NCBI GenBank assembly: GCA_012931725.1
Contig: CM022949.1
Coordinates: 59,271,707-59,335,706 of the forward strand
Direction of reading: 5' to 3'
Source: Litsea cubeba
Taxonomy: Eukaryota > Streptophyta > Magnoliopsida > Laurales > Lauraceae
Length of the DNA stretch: 64,000 bases
The translations under genes and the position numbers were made by a program. Below, in pieces: positions 1 to 11,700 of this stretch (positions are counted from its first letter, which is position 1; every line of letters begins with the position of its first letter). Below the pieces are notes generated by a model. That model saw nothing but the letters and a program-made list of their open reading frames with translations, was not told where the DNA came from and did no database searches.

Positions 1-1237
1 AAAAAAATTGGTGATCTTCTTTATCTTACCAATCACTTGCAGCATGACTTTTCCTTTTGCAATATCTTCGAGCATTAAATCCAGGCAATGTGCTGCACAT
101 GGAGACCAGAAAATCCCTGGCCTTTGTTTCACAAGCATCATTCTTGCAGCCTTCATGTTTGCAGCATTGTCGGTAACAACCTGAACTACACAATTTGCCC
201 AAATTTCTTTAATCACCTCATTCAATAACCTATTAATATATTTTGCATCTTGGATGTAATCGGTTGCATCAACTGATTTGATAAACACCGTGCCCATACA
301 CGAGTAGACTAGAAAATTCAAGAGATGACCCATCGCACATTAGTGTGCAACCTCTTTCCCTCCATGCCCATTTGAAAATTTGCACCCAAGCCTGCAAGTC
401 CTCATACTCTTTCTCAACACAGACATGCCCAATCTCATAAGGGGTGGGTGCCCTTATACCCTACCATGTTCTGTAGCTGCATCAACATGGTGGTGAAATA
501 AGGAGAAGATGCCTTGTTGGGTGGAATGCCTCCATAAAAAAAAAAACTTTCCAGTAGCTCTCACTAAATGTTCTCTTGCTTTACCAAACTTGCCCTTTAG
601 TGCTTTCATGATGCTTGGCTGCTTTTATGTTGGTTTTCTATAAGCAAATGGGTCAGTTGGCCCCACCACATCCGGCCTAAGAAGTGCATGTGTAGGAGGT
701 CTTTTAACCTCCTCAAAGTCGGGATCTTGACGGGGTTGTTTTTGACTAAATCCCCGACGCAAACTCGCTCCCCCTAGTCCGGATGACCCGCCTTGCTCAT
801 ATTGGCTAACTCTAGCGGCTGCTTCATATTGCATTCTTCTCCTCTCTTCCTCCTCCTGAAGTGACCTAACACTTTCTTTCCTAGCCCTCCTCACTTCCGG
901 GTTCTCGCTGTCATCATCGGTGGAAACTAATTCCTCCTCTTTAGAACCAAATACTTCTTCTCTGCATGCATCAAGTTCCTCAGTTCTTTTTCTTTCTTAT
1001 ACAACTTTTTTTTTTTTTTTTGAAGATGAATTAAGGAGTTCTTCTGCATTTCAGCTCTCGCATTTGGTGTCACTTTATGACACTTTGCCACTTGTCCTGT
1101 TACATGTGCCAAATGTTGTTTCAACCGGGTAATCCCCCATTGAGCACCTGTCCACAATAATTACATTTTACTTTACTTTTGCTTCCGGCTCCTTCACCGT
1201 GGCTCCATGCCGGATATATTTCACGCACCATTGTTCC
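1..1237 (-). pseudogene. hAT-family transposase, broken, runs off the window
   Basis: The reverse strand reads as a plant hAT transposase. Near 1090-1237 there is a BED-type zinc finger with the pair CNYCGQ and a following RLKQHLAHVTGQVAKC segment. A basic, charged linker follows (about 625-1020). The transposase core below 560 includes FWxGGIPPNK-like sequence and, at about 60-185, VVTDNAANMKAA followed by FWSPCAAHCLDLMLEDI, the hallmark of the DUF659/hAT core. The reading frame is broken near 310 and near 1125, and an in-frame stop lies in one frame at about 340. The 3' half, including the dimerisation domain, lies outside the window. Family assignment is firm; the gene cannot be functional as read. 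Confidence 0.88.
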
Positions 1238-1264
1238 TATAAAATAAGAAATTCATGCAATACT

Positions 1265-2690
1265 CTAACATAACAACAATTATTATTAGAAAAAGTAGAA
1301 GATTTAAAAAAAATCATTTTGAAAACCCTAAATATATAAATCTAGTATAAAAGTATTAGATTAATCATTTACACACCATACAATGATCATGAATCATTAA
1401 AAGAACATACTTATGATGAAATCTCCAAAAAATGATATATTCTAATTCAAATATTAAAAATTCCGAAAATAAAAGAATTAAAAAAAAAAACCAAAATTAT
1501 GTGTATGACTATGAGTGGATCTATAATCTACATACTATTAATAAGCCTTTGGTAGTTAAAAGTATCGTAAATACTCTAACAAGTAACTACAAATATTTTT
1601 ACAAATAAATAAAGATTTAATAGAATTATTTTCAAAATCCTAAATATATAGATCTAGCATAAAAGTAAGTAAATCGATCATTTACACACCACACAATGAT
1701 CTTGAATCGTTAAACGAACATATTTATGATGAAATCCCCAAAAAATGATATATTATAATTCAAATATTAGAAAATCCAAAAATAAAATAATTAAAAAAAA
1801 ATCCAAAATCATGTGTATGACTATGGGAGTATGAGTAGATGTAGATCTATCATCTACACACTATTAATAATCATTTGATATCATAAGTACTCTAACAAGT
1901 AATAACAATTATTTTTACAAAAAATAAAGATTTAATAATGGAAAATATTCATGTGCATCCATCCCTCACCATGTTATGTTGAACGACAACATAGTAGGGT
2001 TGACTTTATACCACATCCGGACCATTCCTTAAGTACACTAGACCCATTGAATTTTCGCCTATCCAAATGGATTGGACCGTTGGATCGAGGGTCAAATCTT
2101 TTCCTTTAATATAAAGTCATTAAATTTGTGAGCCACGGATGAAGGGGTTAGAGGCATGGGATTGACCTCAAAGTTGATATATGGTCTCATCCAGGGTATC
2201 TCTTCCCATCCCCCGCAAGTCCCATGATTAGTGGGTCCCTAGGTGGGCCCCATTAAGTTTGTTCCTCACCATATGGTGAGGGAAGGATGCACAAGAATAT
2301 CCCCCATAATAAAGGAAAATCATTTTCAAAATCCTAAATATATAGATCTAGCATAAAAGTATGTAGATCAATCATTTGCACACCATACAATGATCATGAA
2401 TAATTAAAAGAACATATTTATGATGAAATACCCAAAAAATGATATATTAATTCAAACATTAAAAAATCCGAAAATAAAAGAATTAAAAAAAATCGAAAAT
2501 CATGTGTGAGTAGATCTATTATCTATACACTATTAATAAGCCATTAGTATTTACTATTTAGTATCATAAATATTCCAACAATTATTTTTTTAAAAAGTAG
2601 ATTTAAATTTTTTTTTTCTACATCCAAAATCATATATATGAGTAGATCTAGCATGAAAGTGTGTAGATCTAAGTTCTAAGTGAAGAACAC
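1265..2690. repeat. Tandem array of a ~314-bp AT-rich unit
   Basis: A unit beginning gatttaa, followed by a block around ccctaaatatata(g/a)atctag and then catttacacaccatacaatgatc, recurs at 1301, 1614 and 1929, with a partial fourth start at 2600. The periods are 313 and 315 bp, and the third unit is lengthened by a foldback insertion. No coding sequence is visible. Each unit also shares the tract tactctaacaagtaa near its end. Confidence 0.8.
1940..2305. mobile_element. Foldback/MITE element, 366 bp, with 33-bp inverted ends
   Basis: The left end 1940-1972 (ggaaaatattcatgtgcatc...) and the right end 2273-2305 are inverted copies with about 5 mismatches in 33 bases. The flanks are ATAAT at 1935-1939 and ATAAT at 2306-2310, a 5-bp duplication. 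The same spot in the neighbouring tandem unit (about 1614-1640) lacks the element, so an empty site is present in the window. There is no ORF, so it would depend on a transposase elsewhere. The superfamily is not assigned because a 5-bp duplication is not diagnostic. Confidence 0.82.
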
Positions 2691-2949
2691 AACACAAGTA
2701 AGAAACCCAATGATCTTTTCATTCATTTCTATGCTTTATGTAAAAATAAAAAATAAAAAAACACATAATAGTTAATATAAGGGAGTTAAGTTGATTTTCT
2801 CTTATCAAATAAAATGATTTCTTCAACAAATAGTGTTGGAATTTGGAAACATGCAAGAGAATGAGCTATGGAGATATGGCTGCTCTAAGGAGATGAGGGG
2901 ACTGGAGAAGAAGATGGGGGAATAGGGAAAAAGTAACAAACTTGGGTTT

Positions 2950-3170
2950 TTTTACCTATACTCCATCTCGGCTGATATTTTGAAAATATCGGCCGAGATA
3001 TCGGTCAAACCGATGTGGACCATCTCGGCCGATAATTACCGATATTTTGGCGATATTTTGCCCTAGGATACTGATACCAGTATCGTGGCAAAATAGCGTC
3101 CCGGTATGGTTCGATACCCGTTCACATCGGCCGATATGAACCGGTATCGGCTGAGATTTTGAACCATGAC
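2950..3170. repeat. CGATAT/ATCGGCC palindrome-rich repeat
   Basis: About 220 bases are dense in variants of ccgatat, atcggccgagat and ggtatcgg, many of them self-complementary (for example atcggccgat). GC content is clearly above the flanks. There is no ORF. A weaker stretch of the same vocabulary occurs at 40300-40420. The function and element of origin are unknown. Confidence 0.6.
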
Positions 3171-3321
3171 AATAACATCAAAGAGATTAAAACCCCTATA
3201 ACTTAATAAAAATTACTTCCTATGAAGAAACCATAGCTGGACCTTGTTTGACAAAGGCCAAATAGGGTTTGGCCATGGTGGGATCTCCACCATTGCCGCA
3301 CGGCCAGGTTGGGTCTTGGAA

Positions 3322-4912
3322 TGCACCAAGCAACCTAGAAATAAGCTACTAGTATGCACACAATTAAAACTCGCAAGCACACAAGATCACTATGTAATAT
3401 AATGATTGTAAGTATGGGATCGAACCCACGAAGACTCGTGATAAAATAATGTCAAAAGCAACTAAAAATCAGAATATTAAAAGAAACAATTGAATGATGA
3501 AAGATTGAATTAAACTACTAAAAACAGTAAATTAAACTATCTAAAGCTAAATGTAAATTAACCTAAAAAACACAACTAGTACTAGAATTGAAAATCAATA
3601 ATAATAACTGAACTAGGGTTTCATCTACTCCCCTAATCGATCCTATGCATGTCCCTTATTATCCTTTAATAAAAAATCAGAATTTATTAGTGACATCTAT
3701 CAACCTAGACCATGGCATATGTTTCTAGATTATTATTCCCCTAAACCTAATTCATGAGTGGCATTCTACATGAAATTATGATGCAAAACTAAGCATGGCA
3801 TCTGTTATAGTCAAAACACACATAATGCATAAAAACAATGGGAATGATAAATGCATGAGTCTAAGCATGGCATATACTTAGATTATTCATGGTTCTATAT
3901 CCTAGATGCTTAACCATCAAGATCAATCAAACATAAGTTAGCTACTCTTAAATTCAATTGAACATAACATGGTTGGCATGGCTTATACACAACTTATCAA
4001 TTAAAAGCATGGTTTAGAATTTCAACTAGTAAAACTGAATTCTTAATTAAAAGATGCCAAAAGAGACTACATAGAACTAGGCTAGGGTTTCAATTACACC
4101 CTAGCCCTAAAAAAATTAGCTGCTCATGTCTGGAATGAAAAATAACATAAAAAATAAAGTCATAGAAAGAACTCTGAAGAATGAAAAAGAAAAAGTATTC
4201 GGCCAGCAGCTTGTGTGGTTTTTCTTCCTCCTCCAAAAGCTCTCCAAGGTGGCTTGTATGGCAGCTATGATGTGGTGATGATGGTGCTGGTCGTCCACCT
4301 CTTGGATGTCCTTTTATACTTTTGCAATAACCCTCTTTAATGAAGATAATCCTTGTATGATTAGGTCTCTAACTTGCTTTACAATTAGGCTTCCTAATTA
4401 GAATGAAATAGGAGTCTTCTTTCTTGATTAGCAAGACTTCCTAAATCTAGCCCCACTTGTATCTTCTAGAAAATTCTTCACATGGACGCACAAATCTGAG
4501 AATTAATTGCAAGAAACTAAATTTGAAGCTTTATAATAAAAGTGGGCCCATATGATGCGTGCAACATTGAGTGTGCGACCCCCTTTGGACTTCTAAATTG
4601 GCTTGAATTCTTGCTTTAAACTTTTCTTATTTTTCACTTTCCTTTCTTGATTAAGCTTTCTTGTTCTAATTTGAATTGTAAGTTCCAAAAGAATTAGAAA
4701 GTAGTCTTTGAAATCTGAAACGGCTTGGATGGACCCACCATGACTCATTCTTTGGGATTCACGCCTACTTCATAAATTCTTCTCTTTTAGCTCCTTTTGA
4801 CCTTTTCATAAAAATTAACATAGACTATGTAAAATCAAATAAAACAACTATGAACTAGCACAAGATCAATCAAATATTAGGGCTTTAATTGCAAACAATT
4901 AAGAACTTATCA
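3322..4912 (-). mobile_element. Probable 3' LTR of an Athila/Tat-like gypsy element
   Basis: On the minus strand an LTR would begin TGATAAGTTC at 4912, directly after a polypurine tract, and end about 3322 with GGTGCA, giving TG...CA ends and about 1.6 kb. It holds no coding sequence; phrases such as gggatcgaacccacgaagac are common in noncoding parts of plant gypsy elements. The outer boundary is approximate because no second LTR copy is present for comparison. Confidence 0.45.
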
Positions 4913-5338
4913 AATTCCCCCAAACTTAAATTAAACATTGTCCCCAATGTTGTAAAATAACATTGCAAAAAAGTAATTAGAAAGACAAGGAAAAGGGTAA
5001 AAGAACTTAGTTGGATGTAGAGTACATCGCCAGCTCTGAATCACCATCCTCAACTTTTTCTTGCAAAGATCTGGGGTACCTCCCAGTAGTGCTTTCTTTA
5101 TAGTCTTCAGCCGGACTTGGCTTCTCTATCAAGCTGAAAGGGAATCTGTGAAAGCACATCCACATCCTTGTCAAAATTCTGCTTCCAATAGGGCTTGAGC
5201 CTATGTCCATTGACTTTGAACTTGTTGCCATTCTTTGGATTATAGATCTTAATAGCCCCATGCTCAAATGCCCGAGTGACATCGAAGGGGCCACACCATC
5301 TGGACTTCAGCTTCCTCGGAAATAATTTGAGTCTTGAA
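4913..5338 (-). pseudogene. Athila/Tat-like Ty3/gypsy pol, integrase C-terminus and 3' signals
   Basis: The minus strand encodes the end of a gypsy integrase: SRLKLFPRKLKSRWCGPFDV, then a hydrophobic strand and FKVNGHRLKPY. This is the GPF/Y-type C-terminal module. A frameshift separates this from the final residues. Just downstream is ctgggaggtacccc (5074-5087), matching the conserved end-of-pol motif of Athila/Tat elements (usually gggaggcaaccc), then the inverted repeat acattgtccccaatgt (4935-4950) and a C-rich tract (ttccccc, 4915 onward), which is the polypurine tract on the coding strand. Everything upstream of the integrase tail is missing, cut at about 5338. Lineage rests on these 3' motifs. 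Confidence 0.78.
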
Positions 5339-6547
5339 AAACCCTGGAACTCTTCGTCTTCTGCCCAAAGAAAAAGAGAACAAAAAGAAAAAAAAAAGAA
5401 AATTCCCACAAATGGCAGAAGGCAGAGAGTCCTTCACTGAAACCAGACAGCCATTCTGCTCGGACTGTTGGCCTGAAATCGCCAACTTAGACCGCTGCAA
5501 CGGAAAATCAAAACCCTAAATGGGTTCTGTGCTCAAGCCAAAACCAAAAGGACTAGTGTCCATGCCAAAGTCAGACCACGCATTAAGTCCTCACAGAGCA
5601 AGCATAAGGAGAGGAGAAAAAACGAAAATCTTCAGCAGAAAGGAGATTATCTCCCCACAAGAGCCGAAAAAGGAATATGCAAACGCGTTGTAAAAAAAAA
5701 AAAAGAGAGAAAGAGAAGTTACACTTCTGAAAAGGATGCTTACCAGCCATTTTCTCCGAAGCGAATGGTAGAAATCGCGAAAGAAACTTGAGGAAGAAGA
5801 TTCTAGCGCGCGGAATACTCTGGGGCGTCTGAAAATTCTGGAAGTCTTTAACTTTGAAGTGAAAAAGAGGCGAAGATCCCTTTATAATATCTGACGCCTC
5901 GATTTTCGCAAAGGCGCTGGTTGTGGAGTTAAGAGTTCAGCTGCTACTCCGGAAACAGAACGACGCCCAACGGCTATTATGGAAACGTAACGACGCCCAA
6001 CGGCCATCCCAAAATCACTTCAGTGTCCAGGGTATAAAGCAAGCAGAAACCAAAGACTGGCCGGTCAGCGTGCAGTTCGAGGAGACGCCGTTTGGATTTC
6101 CAACTACTTTTCGAAATCCGTAAAGCGGCCAAAATTCAAAATTGATCTCATCATAACGGTTCATTCGGAAATACCTTCGAATAGACTGGTCATATGCTCA
6201 ATTTGGAGTTAATTTGCCTACGCAACCACCCAAATCCCGTCAAAATGCAATCAATGCCAAAAATCCTAAGCTTTTTCATTCATTCCTGACAAAATCAGCT
6301 TACTTTTCATCTCCAAAAGAGAAAATCCTTCAAAAAGAAAGTTGTACTACACCTGTTGGGGTCCTTCCTTGGGCTTTTCCTCATAATCCCTGCAGAGATG
6401 CAAATAAAAGATATCTGTGAAAAAACAGGGCATGAGCAGCTTTTAGGAAAAATTCTCTACCTTTCCATCAGAAGTACAAATTTGTGAAATTCTCGAGGCA
6501 CAATGATTACCATGACACTTCAATCATTGTACCTTGAGGGGGGCATT
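5339..6547 (+). other. Noncoding 3' region of an unidentified LTR element
   Basis: No protein match is recognised in any frame. The segment ends at 6535-6547 with ttgaggggggcatt, a good polypurine tract placed directly before an LTR-like start, so it is best read as the untranslated 3' part of a plus-strand retrotransposon whose coding region has been lost. On the opposite strand there is a TATA-like tataaaggg near 5877-5885. Confidence 0.4.
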
Positions 6548-7590
6548 TGTTGACATACAAAAAAATTCCATCTGCCCATACGTAACCTTCCCCAAGGAAA
6601 ATTACTCATTTCTCCATAAGGAAATGATGACATTGAAGTCTGGCCGGCCACAGCAAAAGAACTCCCCAGCGGCTACTGACTACAAGGCCCATCGGCCGTT
6701 GCAACCCTTGAACACACTGGCCGCTCAAAGCAATGAAGCAGCCGCCGGTCTCCAGTCAAGGAGTGACCGCTGGATGTCACGTACACTGGCCGCCACACTT
6801 CTTTCCTCTCGGCTACCTGTTGCCCATGATCTCCCTGGAACTGGCCGATTTATTCTTCTCGTGGCCGCTGAACCTAGAAAAGGGGACCTGCAACTTTTTC
6901 CACTGAAGACAGTTTTGAAAACCACCTCCACTCCATGATCTCCAACAGTTATAGCTCCTCAAAGGATATAAAAGGGAGACTTAGGAGAGCGTGAAACCCC
7001 CCTCAGATCTAGCAAAAAAGCCGAGAAACTCTGTTATTTTTGAAACTCTCTCCTCCTTCATCAGTAAGGTGAGAATCAAGCAGTAATGGACGCTTCTCTT
7101 TGGACCTGGGCGACAGCTTCCTAAAGGCAGCCTTTGTTCCTCCCACCATGGAGAAAGGACGGAGATTGTCTATGCTGTTTTGAGGCAGACTTCTCTGATT
7201 AATCCTTTTTCCTTAATAGTGGTGGTGAATTACAAAGGCTGCCCAAAGAAGCCAAATTGCAGACTTCTCCAATTCCGTCTCCAGCGAACTCTTGGAAACA
7301 GCGGACTCCTCTTCTTTCCCTTCAATGTATATCTCCTTTGTTTTGATCTCCTAGGCCTGGTGAGGGGGTTGTATGAAAAAATATAAACAACATGCACTCA
7401 GAAGGTGAAGCAACGAAGAGCCCATGTAAATAAAAGTGGGGACGACTCTTGCGTGAGCAAACATTCGCGCGAGTCGTCTTCACATCTTTCTGTAACGTTC
7501 AAAGGATGGAATAAAAGAAGTTTCAACACAAGAGCCTTCGTTTTACATTTCCCCCTTTCCACCCCCTTTTTTGGGTGAAACAAAATTGCT
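6548..7590 (+). mobile_element. LTR-like sequence (3' LTR), boundaries approximate
   Basis: The block starts TGTTGACATAC right after a G-rich polypurine tract. It contains a TATA box (ggatataaaaggg, near 6964-6976) followed by a C-rich leader, and ends at a position like ggtgaaaca near 7580-7590. The right end is uncertain: there is no second copy, and no target duplication was found. No reading frame inside resembles a known protein. Confidence 0.45.
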
Positions 7591-7785
7591 CGAGGGACAT
7601 GGTCCGACTCAAGCGACATGAAGAAGGCAGAAAGCCATAGAAGGTACAGTTGTTCTGATCGCAAGTATGGTAGGCACAGGATGAGCGTTCCAGTGACTGC
7701 TAGAAGCAATTGTAAACCTTAATTCAAATCACTGAGAAGCAAGGCTCACTCGAGGTAAGATGAATTTAAGGTTGGAGGTACAAAT

Positions 7786-7921
7786 GTGTCGGTTGCGAAT
7801 ACAGTAGACCCGAAAGGGTGTACTAGCACCACTAGGCACAAATGTTGGAGAAAACAAGTGTCGGTCGTGAATACAGTAGACCCAAAAGGGCGTACTAGCA
7901 CCACTAGGCACAAATGTTGGA
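7786..7921. repeat. Two direct copies of a 64-bp unit, period 72
   Basis: Copies at 7786-7849 and 7858-7921 share gtgtcggt(t/c)g(c/t)gaatacag and ctagcaccactaggcacaaa with few differences, separated by 8 bases. Because 72 is divisible by 3, the same peptide repeats in each frame, which explains the long minus-strand ORFs here. No domain is recognised. Confidence 0.8.
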
Positions 7922-7984
7922 AATTGCATCCATGGAATGGACACAAGATGGGAATTTGAAAGGCCAAGATTGGATTCATTAAAG

Positions 7985-9860
7985 AAAGCAAATGCCACTA
8001 ATAAAAAAGGTTTTATCCGTTATGATGCCATTGGTCGTCGCATCAGGTTTCTCGTAATGTTATTTTATTTGAAAATCAGTATTTTTTTCATACTCACTTG
8101 GATTGTCCTCATCCATCTTCACCTGCTCTCTTACCGGGTTTTTCAGATAAAACAACTGTTACTAGGTTTCATCCTGACTTTGTTTATCATCGTCGGGAAA
8201 AACCTACTGCTGCAGATGCCCGTCCTCCTGATCCTCCGTCGGCAGCTGGTTCCATAACTCCTCATATCCTGCGTTGCTCGTCAAGAACTTTTTAGACCAC
8301 CTGAGCAGTATGGATTTACCCACACTTGATGACAACCCTTTCTTCTATATCTATCCCAAGTTCTTATTTGTAGGCAGTACAACATGATAGTTGGAACCAA
8401 GCTATGAAGGCAGAATTAGATGCATTGGATCAAAATCACACATGGGCCATTGTGGATTGTCCTTCATCAATTAAACCCATTGGTTGCAAATGGATCTACT
8501 CAATTAAAATTAAATTCGATGGCTCATTGGATAGACACAAAGCTCGACTCGTGCCACTCGGCAACAGGCAAGAATATGGGATTGATGACGAGGAGACGTT
8601 TGCACCTATGGCAAAAATGACTACAGTTTGGTTGCTTCTCGCCATTGCTGCCTTATCTTGGCCATTATACCAAATGGATGTCAAAGATGCCTTTCTCCAT
8701 GTGGATCTGAATGAAGAGGTCTATATGCAGATACCACAGGGAATCACCTCTCCATCTAAGAAATCTGCCCGTTGCCTACGGAAGTCTCTTTATGGTCTGA
8801 AGCAAGCTCCTCGGGCCTGGTTCGAAACTTTTAGGGGTCGCCTATGCACGAGTGGCTTTACTCAAAGCCCTTACTATCTGTCTCTTTTTCTGCAAACAAC
8901 ATCTACTGGTGTTACTGTTCTTCTTGTGTATGTTGACAACATTATTATCACTGGCACTGATGATGGTATGATCAAGTCTATCCAAGCTTCTCTTAGGGAT
9001 TCTTTCCATATGAAGGATTTGAGCCCCTTGCATTATTTTTTGGGGTTAGAAGTTCATCAATCTCCCAAAGGCTTGTTCCTTATTCAACACAAATACACAT
9101 GATATTATTGAGCTTGCTGATCTCCATGACTATTCGCCCGTTGATACGCCTGTCGAGGTCAATCTAAACTTGAGTAAAGATGATGATGACCTTCTTCCTC
9201 ATCCACATACTTATAGGCGCTTGGTGGGTAGTCTTGTCTATCTCACCATCACTCGACCGGATATCTCCTATGCCGTCAATCTTGTGAGCCAATTCATGAC
9301 ATCTCCTAGACACCTTCGTCTTATTGCTGTCAAGCGCATTATCCGATATTTGTTGGGCACTGTCACTCGTGGTTTATATTATCCCAAGGATAATCCTCTT
9401 CAGTTGACCACTTATGCAGACGCTGACTGGGCGGGCTGTTAAGATACACATCGATCTACTACTAGTTGGTGCATGTATCTCAGAAATGCAAGAAACAAGA
9501 GCGTGTTTCTCGATCTTCCACAGAGGCTAAGTACAGGGCAATGTCTTCTGCCTGTTCTGAAATCTTATGGCTCAGGGGACTTCTCTCAAATCTCGGCTTT
9601 GCTCAATCATTTCCTACTTCATTGCATGCAGATAATACTGGGGCTATCATGATCACTGAAAATCCCATCTTCAATGAACATACCAAACATATTGAAGTGG
9701 ACTATCGCTTTATTCGGGATGAATTTAAGCGTGATGTCATTTCTTTATCTCAAGTTCCTACTGAGCTTCATTTTGCTGATATCTTCACCAAAGGACTTCC
9801 TCGGCATCGACATCAATTTTTGGTTACCAAATTGCTGCTCTATGACGCCCCCCCATCAAT

Positions 9861-9862
<2 letters not shown>
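7985..9862 (+). pseudogene. Copia A: Ty1/copia pol remnant (integrase tail, RT, RNase H)
   Basis: Reading begins in the integrase C-terminal part (about 7985-8110, KKGFIRYD and the INT-RT linker). It continues with a reverse transcriptase (8404-9102; PIGCKWIYSIK, WPLYQMDVKDAFLH, SLYGLKQAPRAWF) and then RNase H (9110-9840; DADWAG, STEAKYRAMS, EHTKHIEVD, ADIFTKGLP). The catalytic YVDD box reads YVDN (8929-8940). A one-base frameshift at about 9099, a stop at 9439-9441 and another frame break near 9460 follow. gag, protease and most of integrase are missing. It is closely similar in motif wording to copia D. It cannot be active. Confidence 0.92.

Positions 9863-9899
<37 letters not shown>
9863..9899 (+). 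repeat. G37 homopolymer at the polypurine tract of copia A
   Basis: Thirty-seven consecutive G follow catcaattt, exactly where copia elements carry the polypurine primer site (usually tttgaggggg). It looks like an expanded polypurine tract. Length should be treated cautiously because homopolymers are error-prone. Confidence 0.85.
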
Positions 9900-9901
9900 C
9901 G

Positions 9902-10118
9902 GTGGTCAGGCCCAATTGGGCCCAATAATTGTATTATAGTTGATAGTGTGTTTTAGTTAAGATACAATTAGTCTAAGTCATAACTTAAGTACTCTTTCTA
10001 TATTAGGTAGCTGAAATTTAGGAATTGTATTTGTATTAGGATTCTATTAATAGGGTATTAAACCCTTATATAATGAGACTAGATGGAACCCTAAGGGGGA
10101 CACACGATTTCAGCACTT

Positions 10119-10149
<31 letters not shown>

Positions 10150-10167
10150 GCGTGTTTCTATATTACA
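9902..10167 (+). mobile_element. Probable 3' LTR of copia A
   Basis: The sequence after the G run starts TGGTCAGGCCC and holds a TATA-like cttatataat (10065-10074). It passes through a (TC)n(TA)n tract (about 10118-10150) and could end at tattaca near 10167. There is no 5' partner and no target duplication, so the ends are approximate. Confidence 0.5.
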
Positions 10168-10259
10168 TCTTCTCAAATTGACATTAACAAGGTCAATTAG
10201 TGAACCCATTTTAGATGGCATAGGTTTTCCGAATTTTAATGCTTGGAAGGATATGTGAC

Positions 10260-11700
10260 GGGAAAGAGGTGAAATTTGAATGTTAAGTTGCTAGGGCCCC
10301 TATCCTCATCTTCCCGGTATGCAAGGCCTTAATGAGAAAACCTGAAGAGGAAAAGTGAATTGAGAAGTTTTTTTCCACAAGTTGGCCAACTGAGATCAAG
10401 TTAGCAGTTAAATGTGGTACATAATAAACATTGGATAGTTGCATCACTATATTGAGGGGTGGATGTAGTTATGGTTTTATATTCCTGAAATGTTCAATTT
10501 TTGACCATTAGCAGCCAGAATCTGTTGATTTCTTTTATAGGTTGTGAAAAATCCAAACTATTTTCAATGGATGTCATATGATTAGAATACCCAAGTCTAT
10601 AAACCATGAATAAGCATGAATGGAAGAAAAAGTGGGAAGTGTAGTGGGATGATACCAACCAGAAAGACCCATACAGGTGAGAACGTAGAGGCAATTGAAC
10701 TTTGTATCATAGTTGGAATTTGATCTGTTTTTGGTGTCAGCAGTAGAGAAAGAAACCTCTGTTTTTTCATGAGAAGCTTGTGCCTGAAATGCAGTTTGTC
10801 CTTTTGGCCATTTCGCTAATAATTTTATTGTGCCTTTGAGTTTGCTGTTTGCATTCAGAAATAATGTGGCCTATCCTTTTGCAATAGGCACATGTTTTGT
10901 TATTTTATAGTTTTTTTTATTTACAATTTCTAGTCGAGTGTCCATTTCATTTATGATCAAAGCATTGATGGATATCTTTTTGGTATGATTTACTTTTGGC
11001 AATAAGAAGAGCGGTATCAGCAGATGTAGGTATAGCTAAATATGCTTTTTACCCAGTTCCATTGAGGCCTGCGACTGCAATTGTAGTTCCTCACATAGGA
11101 CTTCATGGATGCAAGCATGAAGTTCTGGGAGTACTTTATTCATTAGAGCCGCCTAAATCGCATCAAATTTTGGATGGAGGTTCAAGAGAAACTGGTGAAT
11201 ATATGGGATTCTTCTAGGAGTTGAAGTGCATGAGTGTGAAGTTCAAGGGGACCATCAACCAGAATTATCAACTTTTTTGGTCCAACGGGTTGAAAACCCT
11301 TTGTAATAATTTTGAACAGATTGCTCCCCTTGACCTAATTCAGTGTCCAGAAAATATTTTCAGACCTTGTTTGTTTGAATTTATAATTTTCTGAAGTGTT
11401 TCTTTCTCCAAGTTGGAGGTTCTCTAGAGAGGCCAATATTTGGTTCTACGGAGTCGAAATCCAAGTGACTGCTTTTTATTTCGGCTGGTTTTCTCATCAG
11501 AAGGGAATGGGACTGATCCATTAAAAAAGCCACCCAATTCTTGTCCTTCCACAAAATATTTGAGGTGAAAGGACCATTCCATTTAAGTTTTCCAATTTAG
11601 TTTGACTGGAATAACTTCAATTTGGCCCATTGGGGCAACAAATATTCAAGGGGAATAAAAGAAATATATTGTGCTTGGGCTGGGTGAATTGTGATGTTAG
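10260..11700 (-). pseudogene. Copia B: gag and protease remnant
   Basis: The minus strand reads as the N-terminal half of a copia polyprotein. From high to low coordinates: gag start around 11640-11700 (PVKLNW... SFHLKYF); gag core near 11230-11330 (QGEQSVQNYYKGF) and 11070-11190 (QFLLNLHPKFDAI, then MNKVLPEL); a CCHC zinc knuckle CAYCKRIGHIISEC at about 10850-10895; the protease region near 10590-10625 (normally DSGCSNHMT, here with the first part degraded to DLGYSNHMT); and the pre-integrase stretch ending near 10260 (LTANLISVGQL in a shifted frame). There are several frame breaks and stops. Nothing of integrase, RT or RNase H remains on this strand. Confidence 0.8.

Noticed and set aside
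5740..5760. Possible first exon on the minus strand (atggct then gtaagc near 5740-5755, with a TATA box near 5880)
   Set aside because: Start, donor and TATA are suggestive, but no coding continuation or domain follows, and the surrounding sequence looks like a retroelement 3' region.
6534..6938. A 134-codon plus-strand frame
   Set aside because: It starts across the polypurine tract and runs into an LTR-like sequence; no family resemblance.
7729..7998. Minus-strand frames with repeated THLCLVVLV-type peptide
   Set aside because: They are a by-product of the 72-bp direct repeat at 7786-7921.
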